Shown in pieces: positions 27,778-35,140 of a DNA stretch of 64,000 bases. The stretch is taken from NCBI GenBank assembly GCA_017456605.1, contig JAFTJA010000007.1:20403-84402 (forward strand), given 5' to 3'. The notes below the pieces were generated by a model. The model saw only the letters and a list, made by a program, of their open reading frames with translations. It was not told the DNA's origin and searched no databases. The translations under genes and the position numbers were made by a program. Origin of the DNA: Clostridia bacterium (GTDB taxonomy: Bacteria > Bacillota > Clostridia > Monoglobales > Monoglobaceae). The stretch's first letter is position 1, and every line of letters starts with the position of its first letter.

Positions 27778-27806
27778 ATTTTACCACAATGCAAAATTTT
27801 TCGCAA
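27778..27806 (-). promoter_or_regulatory. Promoter upstream of the DUF559 cassette and malQ
   Basis: On the minus strand TTGCGA (27806-27801), 17 bp and TAAAAT (27783-27778). The predicted start falls at the outer edge of the cassette (near 27771), suggesting this was the original malQ promoter and now drives DUF559 and malQ together. Confidence 0.55.
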
Positions 27807-27852
27807 CAACCAATTATTTCAATTTTATGAAAATAACGCCTCATCCGTTCCA

Positions 27853-27877
27853 CAAAAAAAGAAGCCAAAAGGCTTCT
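27853..27877 (-). terminator. Rho-independent terminator after the toxin gene
   Basis: On the minus strand AGAAGCC-TTTT-GGCTTCT is followed by a run of seven T. It lies 34 bp after the RelE-type gene. Confidence 0.85.
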
Positions 27878-27910
27878 CCTGAACTTTTTTAAAATATCCG
27901 TCAGCGTTTG

Positions 27911-28177
27911 TTAGTTATAGATTTCGCGTCTGTGTCCAACAGCCAAAACCAGAATTTTGATTTTGTCATCCTCAATTTCCGCAAGCAACCTATAATCCCC
28001 CACGCGATATCGCCATTGACCACTTCTGTCGGCCGTCAAAGCCTTGCCATGCCAGCGGGGATTTTCACAATCTTGAAGATTTTTCCGTACCCAACCCAAA
28101 ATCAATGCCGCTGTATGTCGGTCTAATTTTTTCAAATCTTTTAAGGCTGCGGCAGTAAACTCTACTTTGTAACTCAT
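27911..28177 (-). CDS. RelE/ParE-family toxin
   Basis: An 88-residue protein of the RelE/ParE superfamily: VEFTAAALKDLKKLDRHT at the N-terminus, GKALTADRSGQWRYRVGDYR in the middle and VLAVGHRREIYN at the end. RelE toxins cut mRNA in the ribosome while ParE toxins target gyrase; the HRREIYN tail with its basic and Tyr residues favours the RelE branch. It overlaps the antitoxin gene by 4 bp (ATGA) and is followed by a terminator, so the pair is self-contained. Confidence 0.9.
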   Translation of the reverse strand: MSYKVEFTAAALKDLKKLDRHTAALILGWVRKNLQDCENPRWHGKALTADRSGQWRYRVGDYRLLAEIEDDKIKILVLAVGHRREIYN

Positions 28178-28395
28178 TGCAATCCCAATTCCCTTTCTGC
28201 ATCATCAAGAGAATAAGTGATGGGATTTGCTTTATATTCCTTCATTGCTTTATCAAACATTTCCAAATCATATTCTGTCTCAATACGTTCCATAACTGTT
28301 TGACGAATAAGGTCAGATACTGAAATCCTGTTAAGCTCTGCATATTTCTTTATTAACAAAGTATCTTCATCATTTAATCTTAAAGAGATTGTCAT
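28174..28395 (-). CDS. RelB-type ribbon-helix-helix antitoxin
   Basis: ATG 28395 follows AAGGAAG; GTG 28404 is the alternative start. The 73-residue protein has an N-terminal ribbon-helix-helix DNA-binding domain (MTISLRLNDEDTLLIKKYA, then ISVSDLIRQTV) and an acidic C-terminal toxin-binding region. It is the first gene of the pair and probably autoregulates through direct repeats over its promoter. Confidence 0.88.
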   Translation of the reverse strand: MTISLRLNDEDTLLIKKYAELNRISVSDLIRQTVMERIETEYDLEMFDKAMKEYKANPITYSLDDAERELGLQ

Positions 28396-28413
28396 ATAAA
28401 ACACTTCCTTTCC

Positions 28414-28449
28414 GTATTACATTGTATTACATAATTGTAATTTTGTCAA
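28414..28449 (-). promoter_or_regulatory. Toxin-antitoxin promoter with direct-repeat operator
   Basis: On the minus strand TTGACA (28449-28444), 17 bp and TACAAT (28426-28421). Two GTATTACAT direct repeats (28414-28422 and 28424-28432) with a 10-bp period cover the -10, the usual layout for ribbon-helix-helix antitoxin autoregulation. Confidence 0.75.
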
Positions 28450-28542
28450 TAGTTTTCGCAAAAATAAGAAATTTATTTAATCAAAACTTTTAATTTTACC
28501 CAAAATCCCCTTATACGTTTCACAAGTGAAAATAAAAAGGCA

Positions 28543-28572
28543 CAAAAAAAGAGACGACCGAAGTCGTCTCTT
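28543..28572 (-). terminator. Terminator of the S-layer gene
   Basis: On the minus strand AGAGACGAC-TTCG-GTCGTCTCT with a stable TTCG tetraloop is followed by seven T, 28 bp after the stop. A strong terminator for a highly expressed gene. Confidence 0.92.
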
Positions 28573-28600
28573 TAATTTAATCTCTAAGAGATGTCAGATA

Positions 28601-31600
28601 TTAGCAACCTGTTGCAAGAGCAGGTGTGATATCTTCTGTACCACTCTTGATGATAACTGCTTCAGCTTCTTCGTCATCATACATTCTGATGAGTACTGTG
28701 TCTGTTGCGCCAACAGCCTGAGCATAAGTCTGGTTAGCTGTTCCATCTACAACAAACTTATGATTTGCTGTATCTGTACATTCATAAAGATCCTTGAAGT
28801 AAGTGTAGTCACCGATGCCACCAACTTCGATTGAAGTGTTTCTACCAGTAGCGTCGATTACATAAACCTTTGTAGCACGGCTGAAGTTAAATTCAACGTC
28901 ATCTGTGTCTGCAGCAGTAGCGCCTTCAAATGTCATGATCTTCTTTGTCTTGTTGAAAGCTTTAGCTGTGTCAAGAACATATGCTTCCTTAGTTCCAGCA
29001 GCTTCAGCAAGTGTAAGTGTACCACCAGCATAGTAAGCTACGCACTTGATACCTGTAATTACGCCTTCACCGTTCATTTCAACCTGAACAACATCACCCT
29101 TAGCAGGCATTGTAGCTACAGTGTTGTAACGTGTGCTTGAAAGGTCAGCAGCAGCGATTGTCTTAGCTGAAACTTCTTCGCCATCGAGGAGGAAAGTAAG
29201 TTCATAGATTGTGTTGCCATCTTTGTCAACTGCAGTACCAGCTTCTGTGATAACAGCAAGACCAGCAGCAGGACTTACAGCACTTACAGGTCTAGCAACG
29301 ATAATGTTGTTAGAAGCTGCATCGTCATCTGCGAAGTAAGAAACGATTGTGTAAGGAATCTTGTCAACAAGATTTGCATATGTGCCGAATGAGCACTTAG
29401 AAGCTACGTTAGCAGCATCAACAAAGAATACGATTGCATCATCATCAACGTTGATCTTTGCACCACCAACTGCTTCAAATCTGCCAGCTTCAGCATTGAA
29501 TTCGTAAGCTGCATTAGGTGTACCCTCAGCTACAGGAAGCTTTGCATCGTGACCAGGTGTCTTGATTGAGTTAATCAAGCCTTCGCTTGTCTTTGTGTAC
29601 TGAACAAGACCAAGGATGCTGTATGTTGAAGCATCAAGCTTGTTTGTTACATCGTCAGAGTCACAACCCCAAACATATTTAGCATCGTTAGGAGCAGCCT
29701 GCTTTTCGCTGGGCTTAATCTTTGTGTCAGACTGGCCAGCAACTTCAAGTGTACAGTTGTCCTTGATTGTAAGAACCTGAACACCGTCAGCTGTGATCAT
29801 CTGAACTTTGATTTCCTTGCCAAATGATGAATCAGAAGCTACATCAAGTACATAACCGTAGTTTGCGCCAACGCCCAAAGCAAGAGCCTTGTCTTCAACG
29901 AAAGCTGCGATCTTGCCGTACTTGTTAACGTAGAATGTACCGCCAGCACCAACTTTGAAGTCAGCAGCGCCGTAAACGTTTTCTACTACGTCATACTTGT
30001 TTCCGCCGATTACGAAACCATCTTCTTTGCTGTCGCTGTCAACGTCAACAGATGTCTTTGATTCAAACCAACCTGTGATTGTACCAACAACAGGGTTAGA
30101 AATTACTTCTGCAACAATGTAGTTAGCATTTGAACCATCAGCGATGATTGAGAGAACATCCCATTCAGCGAGTTCAGCAGCTTCGATTTCTACGCCGTCT
30201 TTCATGATCTTAACGATCTTTGATGTGTCATCCTCGTCGATTTTGATTCTTGAAACGTTGCCGCTATCCATAGAAGCAACTTCCTTGAATGAAATAAGCT
30301 TGCTTGTAGCATCGTCAACAACTGCAGTACCTGCGAGTTCAACGAAGATTACATCATAACCAGGCTTGCTGTCGTTGTCGATAAGTTTGATCTGACCGCC
30401 AGCTTTGCAAGCAGCAAGATTGTCAACATAACCGCCAAGTACAGTTCCAAGTGTCTGAGCACCTACGCCGTTGTAAACAACGATAGGATCTGCATCCAAA
30501 CCGCTTACAGTGTCAGTGTCTCTACCTGCAGCAACTTTTGTTGCATCGTTAGCGCCTTCTTTGTAGTATTCAAGTACATATGAAGAATATCCCTTGAACT
30601 GATCAGGAGCGATTACGAGTACGTCGTTTCTAACTGTATCAACGTTCATAGAAACGATTTCGTAAGCATCATTTACCTTCTTTGCATAGAATACAACTGA
30701 CTGACCAAGGAAGTCTTCAGCGTCTGTTCCAGCCACGAGGAATGAATATTCAGTCTTTCCATCTTCACCGAAGCCACTTGTTGAGTTCTTCTTGAAGTCT
30801 TTGTTGTTTGTGCTGTATGTGTCAACGAGAGCAACTCTAACCTTAGCTTCGTCTTCTGTGTTGATAGTCTTAGCGTTGTTATCAATTGCTGTTACAGTGT
30901 TTTCCATAACAACACCACGAATTTTTACATAACCGAGGTTTTCGCTCATGAGAGTCTTGTAGAGGTAGTTGTTGTCTTTGTCCTGACCATCGCAGATAAC
31001 ATAGTCAACTGTACCATCTGTGCTCCATCTAACCTGTTCCATAAGAGGTGTGTCAATTGCCTTAGCAAGAAGCTGAGCAATTGTACCACGGTTAGCATCT
31101 GTACCTACCTGTGCGTTTGCAACATTGAGTGATACATCGTATCTCATAGCTGCTGCGAGGTAACCTGTGGGGTAACCACCGTTGTGGTCAGCATAAGGTG
31201 TGTAACCGAGTGTAGCCATGATCATCTTAACAGCTTCTTCGTACTTAACCGGGTTCTCAGGACCGAAAGTTCCGTCGCCATAGCCGTTGATGATACCTTT
31301 ACCAGCAGCATTTGCAATGTAACCTGATGCCCAGTAATCAGCGGGAACATCTGTGAAAGGTGTAACTGCACTACCTTCAGCTGTTTCGCCATATCCCTGG
31401 ATACGAGCGATGAAAGCAGCCATCTGTGCTCTTGTTACGCCAGCTTCAGGTTCGAAAGCAGTTTCGCTTGTACCTTTAGCAATACCTAATTTTGTGAGTG
31501 TTTCAACTGCTTCGTAATATGCGCTGTCTTCAGGAACGTCAGCATATGTTGCACCAAATGCAACTGTTGTGAGTGCGAGAGCAAATACGCAAACCAAAGC

Positions 31601-31624
31601 AATCACTTTTTTGAGATTTAACAT
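28601..31624 (-). CDS. S-layer protein with SLH domains
   Basis: A 1007-residue secreted protein. Residues 1-24 form a signal peptide ending in AFG-A. Three SLH modules follow (about 28-75, 87-138 and 148-200), with DVPEDSAYYEAVETLTKLGI and FTDVPADYWASGYI as the typical starts; these bind pyruvylated wall polymer. The rest is a large Asp/Ala/Val-rich region with few Cys and no recognised enzyme domain. A perfect SD (AAGGAGG), a consensus promoter, a long leader and a TTCG terminator mark it as a major surface protein. Codon use is strongly biased compared with its neighbours. Confidence 0.92.
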   Translation of the reverse strand: MLNLKKVIALVCVFALALTTVAFGATYADVPEDSAYYEAVETLTKLGIAKGTSETAFEPEAGVTRAQMAAFIARIQGYGETAEGSAVTPFTDVPADYWASGYIANAAGKGIINGYGDGTFGPENPVKYEEAVKMIMATLGYTPYADHNGGYPTGYLAAAMRYDVSLNVANAQVGTDANRGTIAQLLAKAIDTPLMEQVRWSTDGTVDYVICDGQDKDNNYLYKTLMSENLGYVKIRGVVMENTVTAIDNNAKTINTEDEAKVRVALVDTYSTNNKDFKKNSTSGFGEDGKTEYSFLVAGTDAEDFLGQSVVFYAKKVNDAYEIVSMNVDTVRNDVLVIAPDQFKGYSSYVLEYYKEGANDATKVAAGRDTDTVSGLDADPIVVYNGVGAQTLGTVLGGYVDNLAACKAGGQIKLIDNDSKPGYDVIFVELAGTAVVDDATSKLISFKEVASMDSGNVSRIKIDEDDTSKIVKIMKDGVEIEAAELAEWDVLSIIADGSNANYIVAEVISNPVVGTITGWFESKTSVDVDSDSKEDGFVIGGNKYDVVENVYGAADFKVGAGGTFYVNKYGKIAAFVEDKALALGVGANYGYVLDVASDSSFGKEIKVQMITADGVQVLTIKDNCTLEVAGQSDTKIKPSEKQAAPNDAKYVWGCDSDDVTNKLDASTYSILGLVQYTKTSEGLINSIKTPGHDAKLPVAEGTPNAAYEFNAEAGRFEAVGGAKINVDDDAIVFFVDAANVASKCSFGTYANLVDKIPYTIVSYFADDDAASNNIIVARPVSAVSPAAGLAVITEAGTAVDKDGNTIYELTFLLDGEEVSAKTIAAADLSSTRYNTVATMPAKGDVVQVEMNGEGVITGIKCVAYYAGGTLTLAEAAGTKEAYVLDTAKAFNKTKKIMTFEGATAADTDDVEFNFSRATKVYVIDATGRNTSIEVGGIGDYTYFKDLYECTDTANHKFVVDGTANQTYAQAVGATDTVLIRMYDDEEAEAVIIKSGTEDITPALATGC

Positions 31625-31635
31625 AGTCTCAAATC

Positions 31636-31685
31636 CTCCTTAAAAAATATATATGTTTATTAATTTTTTTGCAATGTAATGAATT
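31636..31685 (-). repeat. S-layer leader repeat, gene-proximal copy
   Basis: A 50-bp segment that includes most of the S-layer gene's SD and the AT-rich leader just upstream. It recurs with one mismatch at 31845-31894, in the same orientation. Confidence 0.85.
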
Positions 31686-31844
31686 TTTATTTTGAAGCCG
31701 TTTCAAGAATTGAGCTATCCGCATTTTTCTCGTCGGATGCTGTTGTAAAAATCCTCACGGATTTTCTTTTAACAGTGAAAACATCTCTGTTTTCACAATC
31801 CTGCGCTAAAAACAATTCACTGGATTGTTTTCTTAACGCTACGG
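31686..31844 (-). other. Hairpin-rich segment between the leader repeats
   Basis: This 159-bp segment contains hairpins GTGAAAAC/GTTTTCAC (31775-31796), AAAATCC/GGATTTT (31747-31764) and AACAATTCA/TGGATTGTT near 31811-31829. On the minus strand one frame is open across nearly all of it (about 50 codons, ending in LETASK) but has no ATG start next to the duplicated SD. It may be an inserted sequence or a regulatory leader. Confidence 0.5.
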
Positions 31845-31894
31845 CTCCTTAAAAAATATATATGTTTATTAATTTTTTTGCAATATAATGAATT
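31845..31894 (-). repeat. S-layer leader repeat, distal copy
   Basis: Second copy of the 50-bp leader segment (one mismatch to 31636-31685), including an AAGGAG that now has no gene immediately behind it. Confidence 0.85.
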
Positions 31895-31925
31895 GTGTTA
31901 TCAGGATCAGTGAGCAATTAGCGTC

Positions 31926-32023
31926 CACCTCATCCACCGCAAGCGGTCCCCCTGTCTCGGCTCTCGCCTCGGTCAGCGCAGGACAATTGCCACTGGCAAT
32001 TTGCGCCCTCAAGGGGAAAGCTG
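31926..32023 (-). repeat. Double-hairpin repeat copy inside the S-layer leader
   Basis: A minus-oriented copy with the CACCTCATC end and an ACCGC/GCGGT hairpin, then a GC-rich insert of about 50 bp (31954-32006) containing AATTGCC-ACT-GGCAATT, and finally CCTCAAGGGG. It lies downstream of the S-layer promoter, so it is part of the transcript. Confidence 0.65.
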
Positions 32024-32065
32024 AGGTAGGATGCAATGACACACCACTCCCATTAACTTAGGTTG

Positions 32066-32095
32066 ATTATATCACCAAAACACCGTCTATGTCAA
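32066..32095 (-). promoter_or_regulatory. Promoter of the S-layer gene
   Basis: On the minus strand perfect TTGACA (32095-32090), 18 bp and perfect TATAAT (32071-32066). The predicted start near 32059 gives a leader of about 435 nt before the ATG at 31624. A second TTGACA lies at 32149-32144. Confidence 0.8.
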
Positions 32096-32099
32096 CACG

Positions 32100-32341
32100 A
32101 ATTTGAAAATGTAACATATTTGTAATACATTTTCAACTCTTTTGTCAAACAAAGAACGGTTTAACCTATATATTGATAAAAAATTATCCCTTTATGTCAT
32201 ATATTGTACTATCAAGAAAGCAATATGTCAAGGCTTTTTGAAAAATTTGGCATATTTTTATGTTTTTTTCTGCTATTTTATAAAATTTTCGTATTCTTCC
32301 GATTATTTATTGCATATTTATATAGGAAGAAACTCAAAAAA
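32100..32341. other. AT-rich gap with no gene
   Basis: About 240 bp of AT-rich sequence between the S-layer promoter and the 3' end of trmFO. Only short frames without SD are present, and no repeat or clear hairpin was recognised. Confidence 0.6.
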
Positions 32342-33652
32342 TTATATTTTGACAAGAGTTTCTATCTCCAAAAAGCTTCTCTGGGCATAATGTTCCGCCT
32401 TTTCTTTTTTATCCTTTATGCGAATTCCCAAATCTTCAAAAATCCCAAAATTCACATTCATAGGCTGAAAATCATCCACCGCAGGGTTTGATATATAATT
32501 TGCCAGTGCACCAAGGGCAGTTCTGGATGTGATTTTGGGCGTTTCCTTGCCAAGAACAGCATTCGCCGCGGAAATCCCCGCCCAAAGTCCTGACGCCGCG
32601 GACTCGATATATCCCTCGACGCCCGTTATCTGCCCCGCAAAATAGATTCTTGGGAATTCTTTCATATTGTAATTATCCGTCAAAAGCTTTGGCGAATTTA
32701 TATATGTGTTTCGGTGCATAACGCCGCATCTGACAAATTCCGCATTTTCCAGCCCTGGAATCATGCCAAACACTCTTTTCTGCTCGCCGAATTTGAGGTG
32801 GGTTTGAAAGCCTACTATATTGTACATGCTCCCTGCGGCATTATCCTGTCTTAATTGCACCACTGCATATGGGCGGCTTCCGTCGTGGGGGCTTGTCAGC
32901 CCCACCGGCTTGAGTGGACCGAAGCGCATTGTGTCCTCGCCACGTGCCGCCATAACCTCAATGGGCATGCACCCCTCAAACACCTTGGGGTTTTCAACTC
33001 CTTCGTGAACTGCGGCACATTCAGCGGTCACAAGGGCATTGCGAAAGGCTATATATTCCTCCTTGTTCATAGGGCAATTGATATAGTCGTCGCCGCCCTT
33101 TCCATATCGTGCCGCCTTGAACGCCTTGGTCATATCAATGCTGTCATAAGTCACAATGGGCGCTGCCGCATCAAAAAAGTGCAGTCCCTCGCCGCCTGTG
33201 AGTTTTGCTATACACTTTGAAATCCCGTCAGATGCCAGAGGTCCTGCCGCTATGACAGTATATTCATCAGTGTCAATTTCTGTTACCTCGCCGGGAATGA
33301 TTTCTATATTGTCACAGCTTTTTATTTTTTCGGTGACCATTTTGGAAAAGCCCTCACGGTCCACCGCAAGAGCGCCCCCTGCAGGAACACGAGTGGCATC
33401 TGCACACTCCATAATCAGCGAGCCCAATTTTCGCATTTCCTCTTTGAGCAGTCCCACTGCATTGTATATCCCGTCGGCACGGAGAGAGTTGCTGCACACA
33501 AGCTCTGCAAAATCTGCCGATTTGTGGGCAGGCGACATTTTGTGGGGTTTCATTTCAAAAAGCTGAACGTGTGCCCCACGCTTTGCCAGTTGCCACGCAG
33601 CCTCACAGCCAGCCAAGCCCGCACCGATTATTTTCACTGTTCTTTCTTCCAT
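32342..33652 (-). CDS. trmFO: tRNA (uracil-54) methyltransferase, folate/FAD-dependent
   Basis: TrmFO makes ribothymidine 54 in the T-loop using methylene-tetrahydrofolate and FADH2. The 436-residue protein has the N-terminal FAD-binding [15 protein letters not shown], the CSNSLR motif with the catalytic-region Cys, and the C-terminal [17 protein letters not shown]. Length is as expected. It is a single gene with its own promoter upstream. Confidence 0.97.
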   Translation of the reverse strand: MEERTVKIIGAGLAGCEAAWQLAKRGAHVQLFEMKPHKMSPAHKSADFAELVCSNSLRADGIYNAVGLLKEEMRKLGSLIMECADATRVPAGGALAVDREGFSKMVTEKIKSCDNIEIIPGEVTEIDTDEYTVIAAGPLASDGISKCIAKLTGGEGLHFFDAAAPIVTYDSIDMTKAFKAARYGKGGDDYINCPMNKEEYIAFRNALVTAECAAVHEGVENPKVFEGCMPIEVMAARGEDTMRFGPLKPVGLTSPHDGSRPYAVVQLRQDNAAGSMYNIVGFQTHLKFGEQKRVFGMIPGLENAEFVRCGVMHRNTYINSPKLLTDNYNMKEFPRIYFAGQITGVEGYIESAASGLWAGISAANAVLGKETPKITSRTALGALANYISNPAVDDFQPMNVNFGIFEDLGIRIKDKKEKAEHYAQRSFLEIETLVKI

Positions 33653-33688
33653 GGTTTGTCTTTTCCTTTCGGAGAAATTCTAACATAT

Positions 33689-33717
33689 ATATTATCACAA
33701 ACCACGTCAGGTTGCAA
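33689..33717 (-). promoter_or_regulatory. Promoter of trmFO
   Basis: On the minus strand TTGCAA (33717-33712), 17 bp and TAATAT (33694-33689), about 35 bp before the trmFO ATG; AAAGGAAAAG serves as a weak SD. Confidence 0.65.
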
Positions 33718-33723
33718 GGCTTT

Positions 33724-34632
33724 TTAAAAGCTCACCGTCATTGCTCCCAAAAGTATGGGCAACGTTTCACGATAAATCTTTGGGAACTGTGACACCGGAA
33801 GCGGGTTTTGTCCCTCTCCCACCTCCACCGTAAAGCCCACGCGGCGGAATTCATCCACAAACCAGTCTTTGTAACCGCCGTATGAGGCAATCCCCTCGGT
33901 GCGGTCAATCCGGTAAGGCGAAATTTTTTCAAAAGCCTGAGCGATTTTGAGTGAAATCGGCGGTTCTTTCCCCTGAAAGCCGTGGTATATCACTTTTCCC
34001 TGACTATGGAACGCTATTGTCATTTTGAAGTTGTGTTCACGGGTAAAGCGCACAAGTGCCCGGCTTTCCGGCTCGGAATATGGCACTTCTCCCGAATACC
34101 GCGTGGGGCCCGGCCCGAAAATTCCGTATTCCTTTTCCATTTTCTTTGACATTTCCCACATTCCGTCATAGTTGTGGTTGAGGTCAACACCCCGGGCGTT
34201 TGCCTGCCACCTGCCGAAATCCGCCGAGCCGTTGAACTTTATCAACTGATTTTTAAGTTCAGCGCTCAGCTCGTCGGGAAGTCCCTTTGTCGCCAGATCC
34301 ACCCCGTCAGGATTCACCATTGGCACTATATACAATGAAGTTTTTTTGCTCAAAGCAACCGGCAAAAAGCCGCCTAGCCCTGCATTTCTTTGTTCAGCCG
34401 CGAGAAAATCCTTGGCAAACCGCATAAGAATTTGTGCTGTTATCCATTCCATACCATGATGCGCCCCGTTGAACGAAATGTGGTTTTCGCCACGCCCCAG
34501 CCTTATGTAAAAAAGCTCTTTCCCCCATACCGACTTTCCTATGCTGCCCCATTCCAGGTCTGGAAAGTTTTTTGCTAGCCAGTTTATATCCGCCTTTAGC
34601 ATTTCGTGAGTATATGCCATATCTTTTTTCAT
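33724..34632 (-). CDS. M14-family zinc carboxypeptidase
   Basis: ATG 34632 follows AGGGAG; TTG 34641 is the alternative start. The 302-residue protein shows the M14 zinc ligands H-x2-E in NGAHHGMEW, the later His in FHSQGKVIY and the catalytic Glu in VEVGEGQNP. No signal peptide is visible, so it may act in the cytoplasm or leave by another route. Homologues of this size include gamma-D-glutamyl-diamino-acid peptidases that trim peptidoglycan peptides; this substrate is inferred. It is monocistronic. Confidence 0.9.
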   Translation of the reverse strand: MKKDMAYTHEMLKADINWLAKNFPDLEWGSIGKSVWGKELFYIRLGRGENHISFNGAHHGMEWITAQILMRFAKDFLAAEQRNAGLGGFLPVALSKKTSLYIVPMVNPDGVDLATKGLPDELSAELKNQLIKFNGSADFGRWQANARGVDLNHNYDGMWEMSKKMEKEYGIFGPGPTRYSGEVPYSEPESRALVRFTREHNFKMTIAFHSQGKVIYHGFQGKEPPISLKIAQAFEKISPYRIDRTEGIASYGGYKDWFVDEFRRVGFTVEVGEGQNPLPVSQFPKIYRETLPILLGAMTVSF

Positions 34633-34645
34633 AAAAATCAACTCC

Positions 34646-34675
34646 CTGACATTCTAAGAAATCATCTCTTAAAAT
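34646..34675 (+). promoter_or_regulatory. Promoter candidate for a small ORF
   Basis: CTGACA (34646-34651), 18 bp and TAAAAT (34670-34675). The predicted start is at or next to the ATG at 34681. Confidence 0.4.
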
Positions 34676-34680
34676 ATATG

Positions 34681-34806
34681 ATGAACGGGAAAAAGTATTC
34701 GCGTCTTGATTTTTGGGACTATCCGAAAAAACACCCTCGTTTGCGCAAAGCAAGCCCAACAATCTTGCAACAGAAAAATGAACAACAGAAAAAAGAGCCC
34801 TCTTGA
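34681..34806 (+). CDS. Small basic protein, possibly leaderless
   Basis: A 41-residue ORF, very rich in Lys, Arg and Gln (NGKKYSRLDFWDYPKKHPRL at the start), between a promoter-like pair and a terminator-like hairpin. The promoter would start transcription at the ATG, so the mRNA would have no SD. No family recognised. It could instead be part of the decayed insertion sequence that follows. Confidence 0.3.
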   Translation: MNGKKYSRLDFWDYPKKHPRLRKASPTILQQKNEQQKKEPS

Positions 34807-34832
34807 TGTAGAATAACATCAGGAGGGTTTTG
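34797..34832 (+). terminator. Hairpin before the transposase remnant
   Basis: CCCTCTTGATGT pairs with ACATCAGGAGGG (one G-U) and TTTTGTT follows. The 3' arm contains AGGAGG, the SD of the next ORF, so it could terminate read-through and also mask that SD. Confidence 0.55.
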
Positions 34833-34834
34833 TT

Positions 34835-34966
34835 ATGCCAAGAAGCTGCAGACACATAAGTAATTATGAAAACGAAATATTAGAATTAGAAGCAAAAGGC
34901 TATCTGAATACATCAACTTTTACAACTATTATCGCATTTAAACAAAATAATACTGACTCCGCTTGA
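34835..34966 (+). pseudogene. IS3-type transposase OrfA remnant
   Basis: A 43-codon frame beginning MPRSCRHISNYENEILELEA resembles the N-terminus of IS3/IS150-type OrfA helix-turn-helix proteins. Similarity ends after about 22 codons and the frame runs into an unrelated repeat, where it stops. It has a good SD (AGGAGG). No OrfB or left terminal repeat is visible. Confidence 0.45.
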
Positions 34967-35063
34967 AAAACGAAGTCAGTATGTTACTTAAAACCAAATT
35001 TTCTGCACCAAGCAGGCTTTTTTGTACTGTCAGCACAACTTGGGACAGTTCATTATGCTTCAA
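34952..35063. repeat. 112-bp structured repeat, copy 1
   Basis: Shares nearly its whole length with 45932-46046. Three potential hairpins: CTGACTCCG...CGAAGTCAG (34953-34979), CTGC-ACCAA-GCAG (35003-35015) and CTGTC...GACAG (35027-35048). Read on the minus strand the first is a possible terminator for the glycosidase-like gene at 35141. The GGGACAGTTCA near its end resembles an IS3-group terminal repeat. Confidence 0.8.
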
Positions 35064-35140
35064 GGCTTTTAAATTTAAATTTGTATGAAAATTGATTTTC
35101 CCCTATGGGAGGACTCTTTTGGGTAGCCTTTTTTTACATT

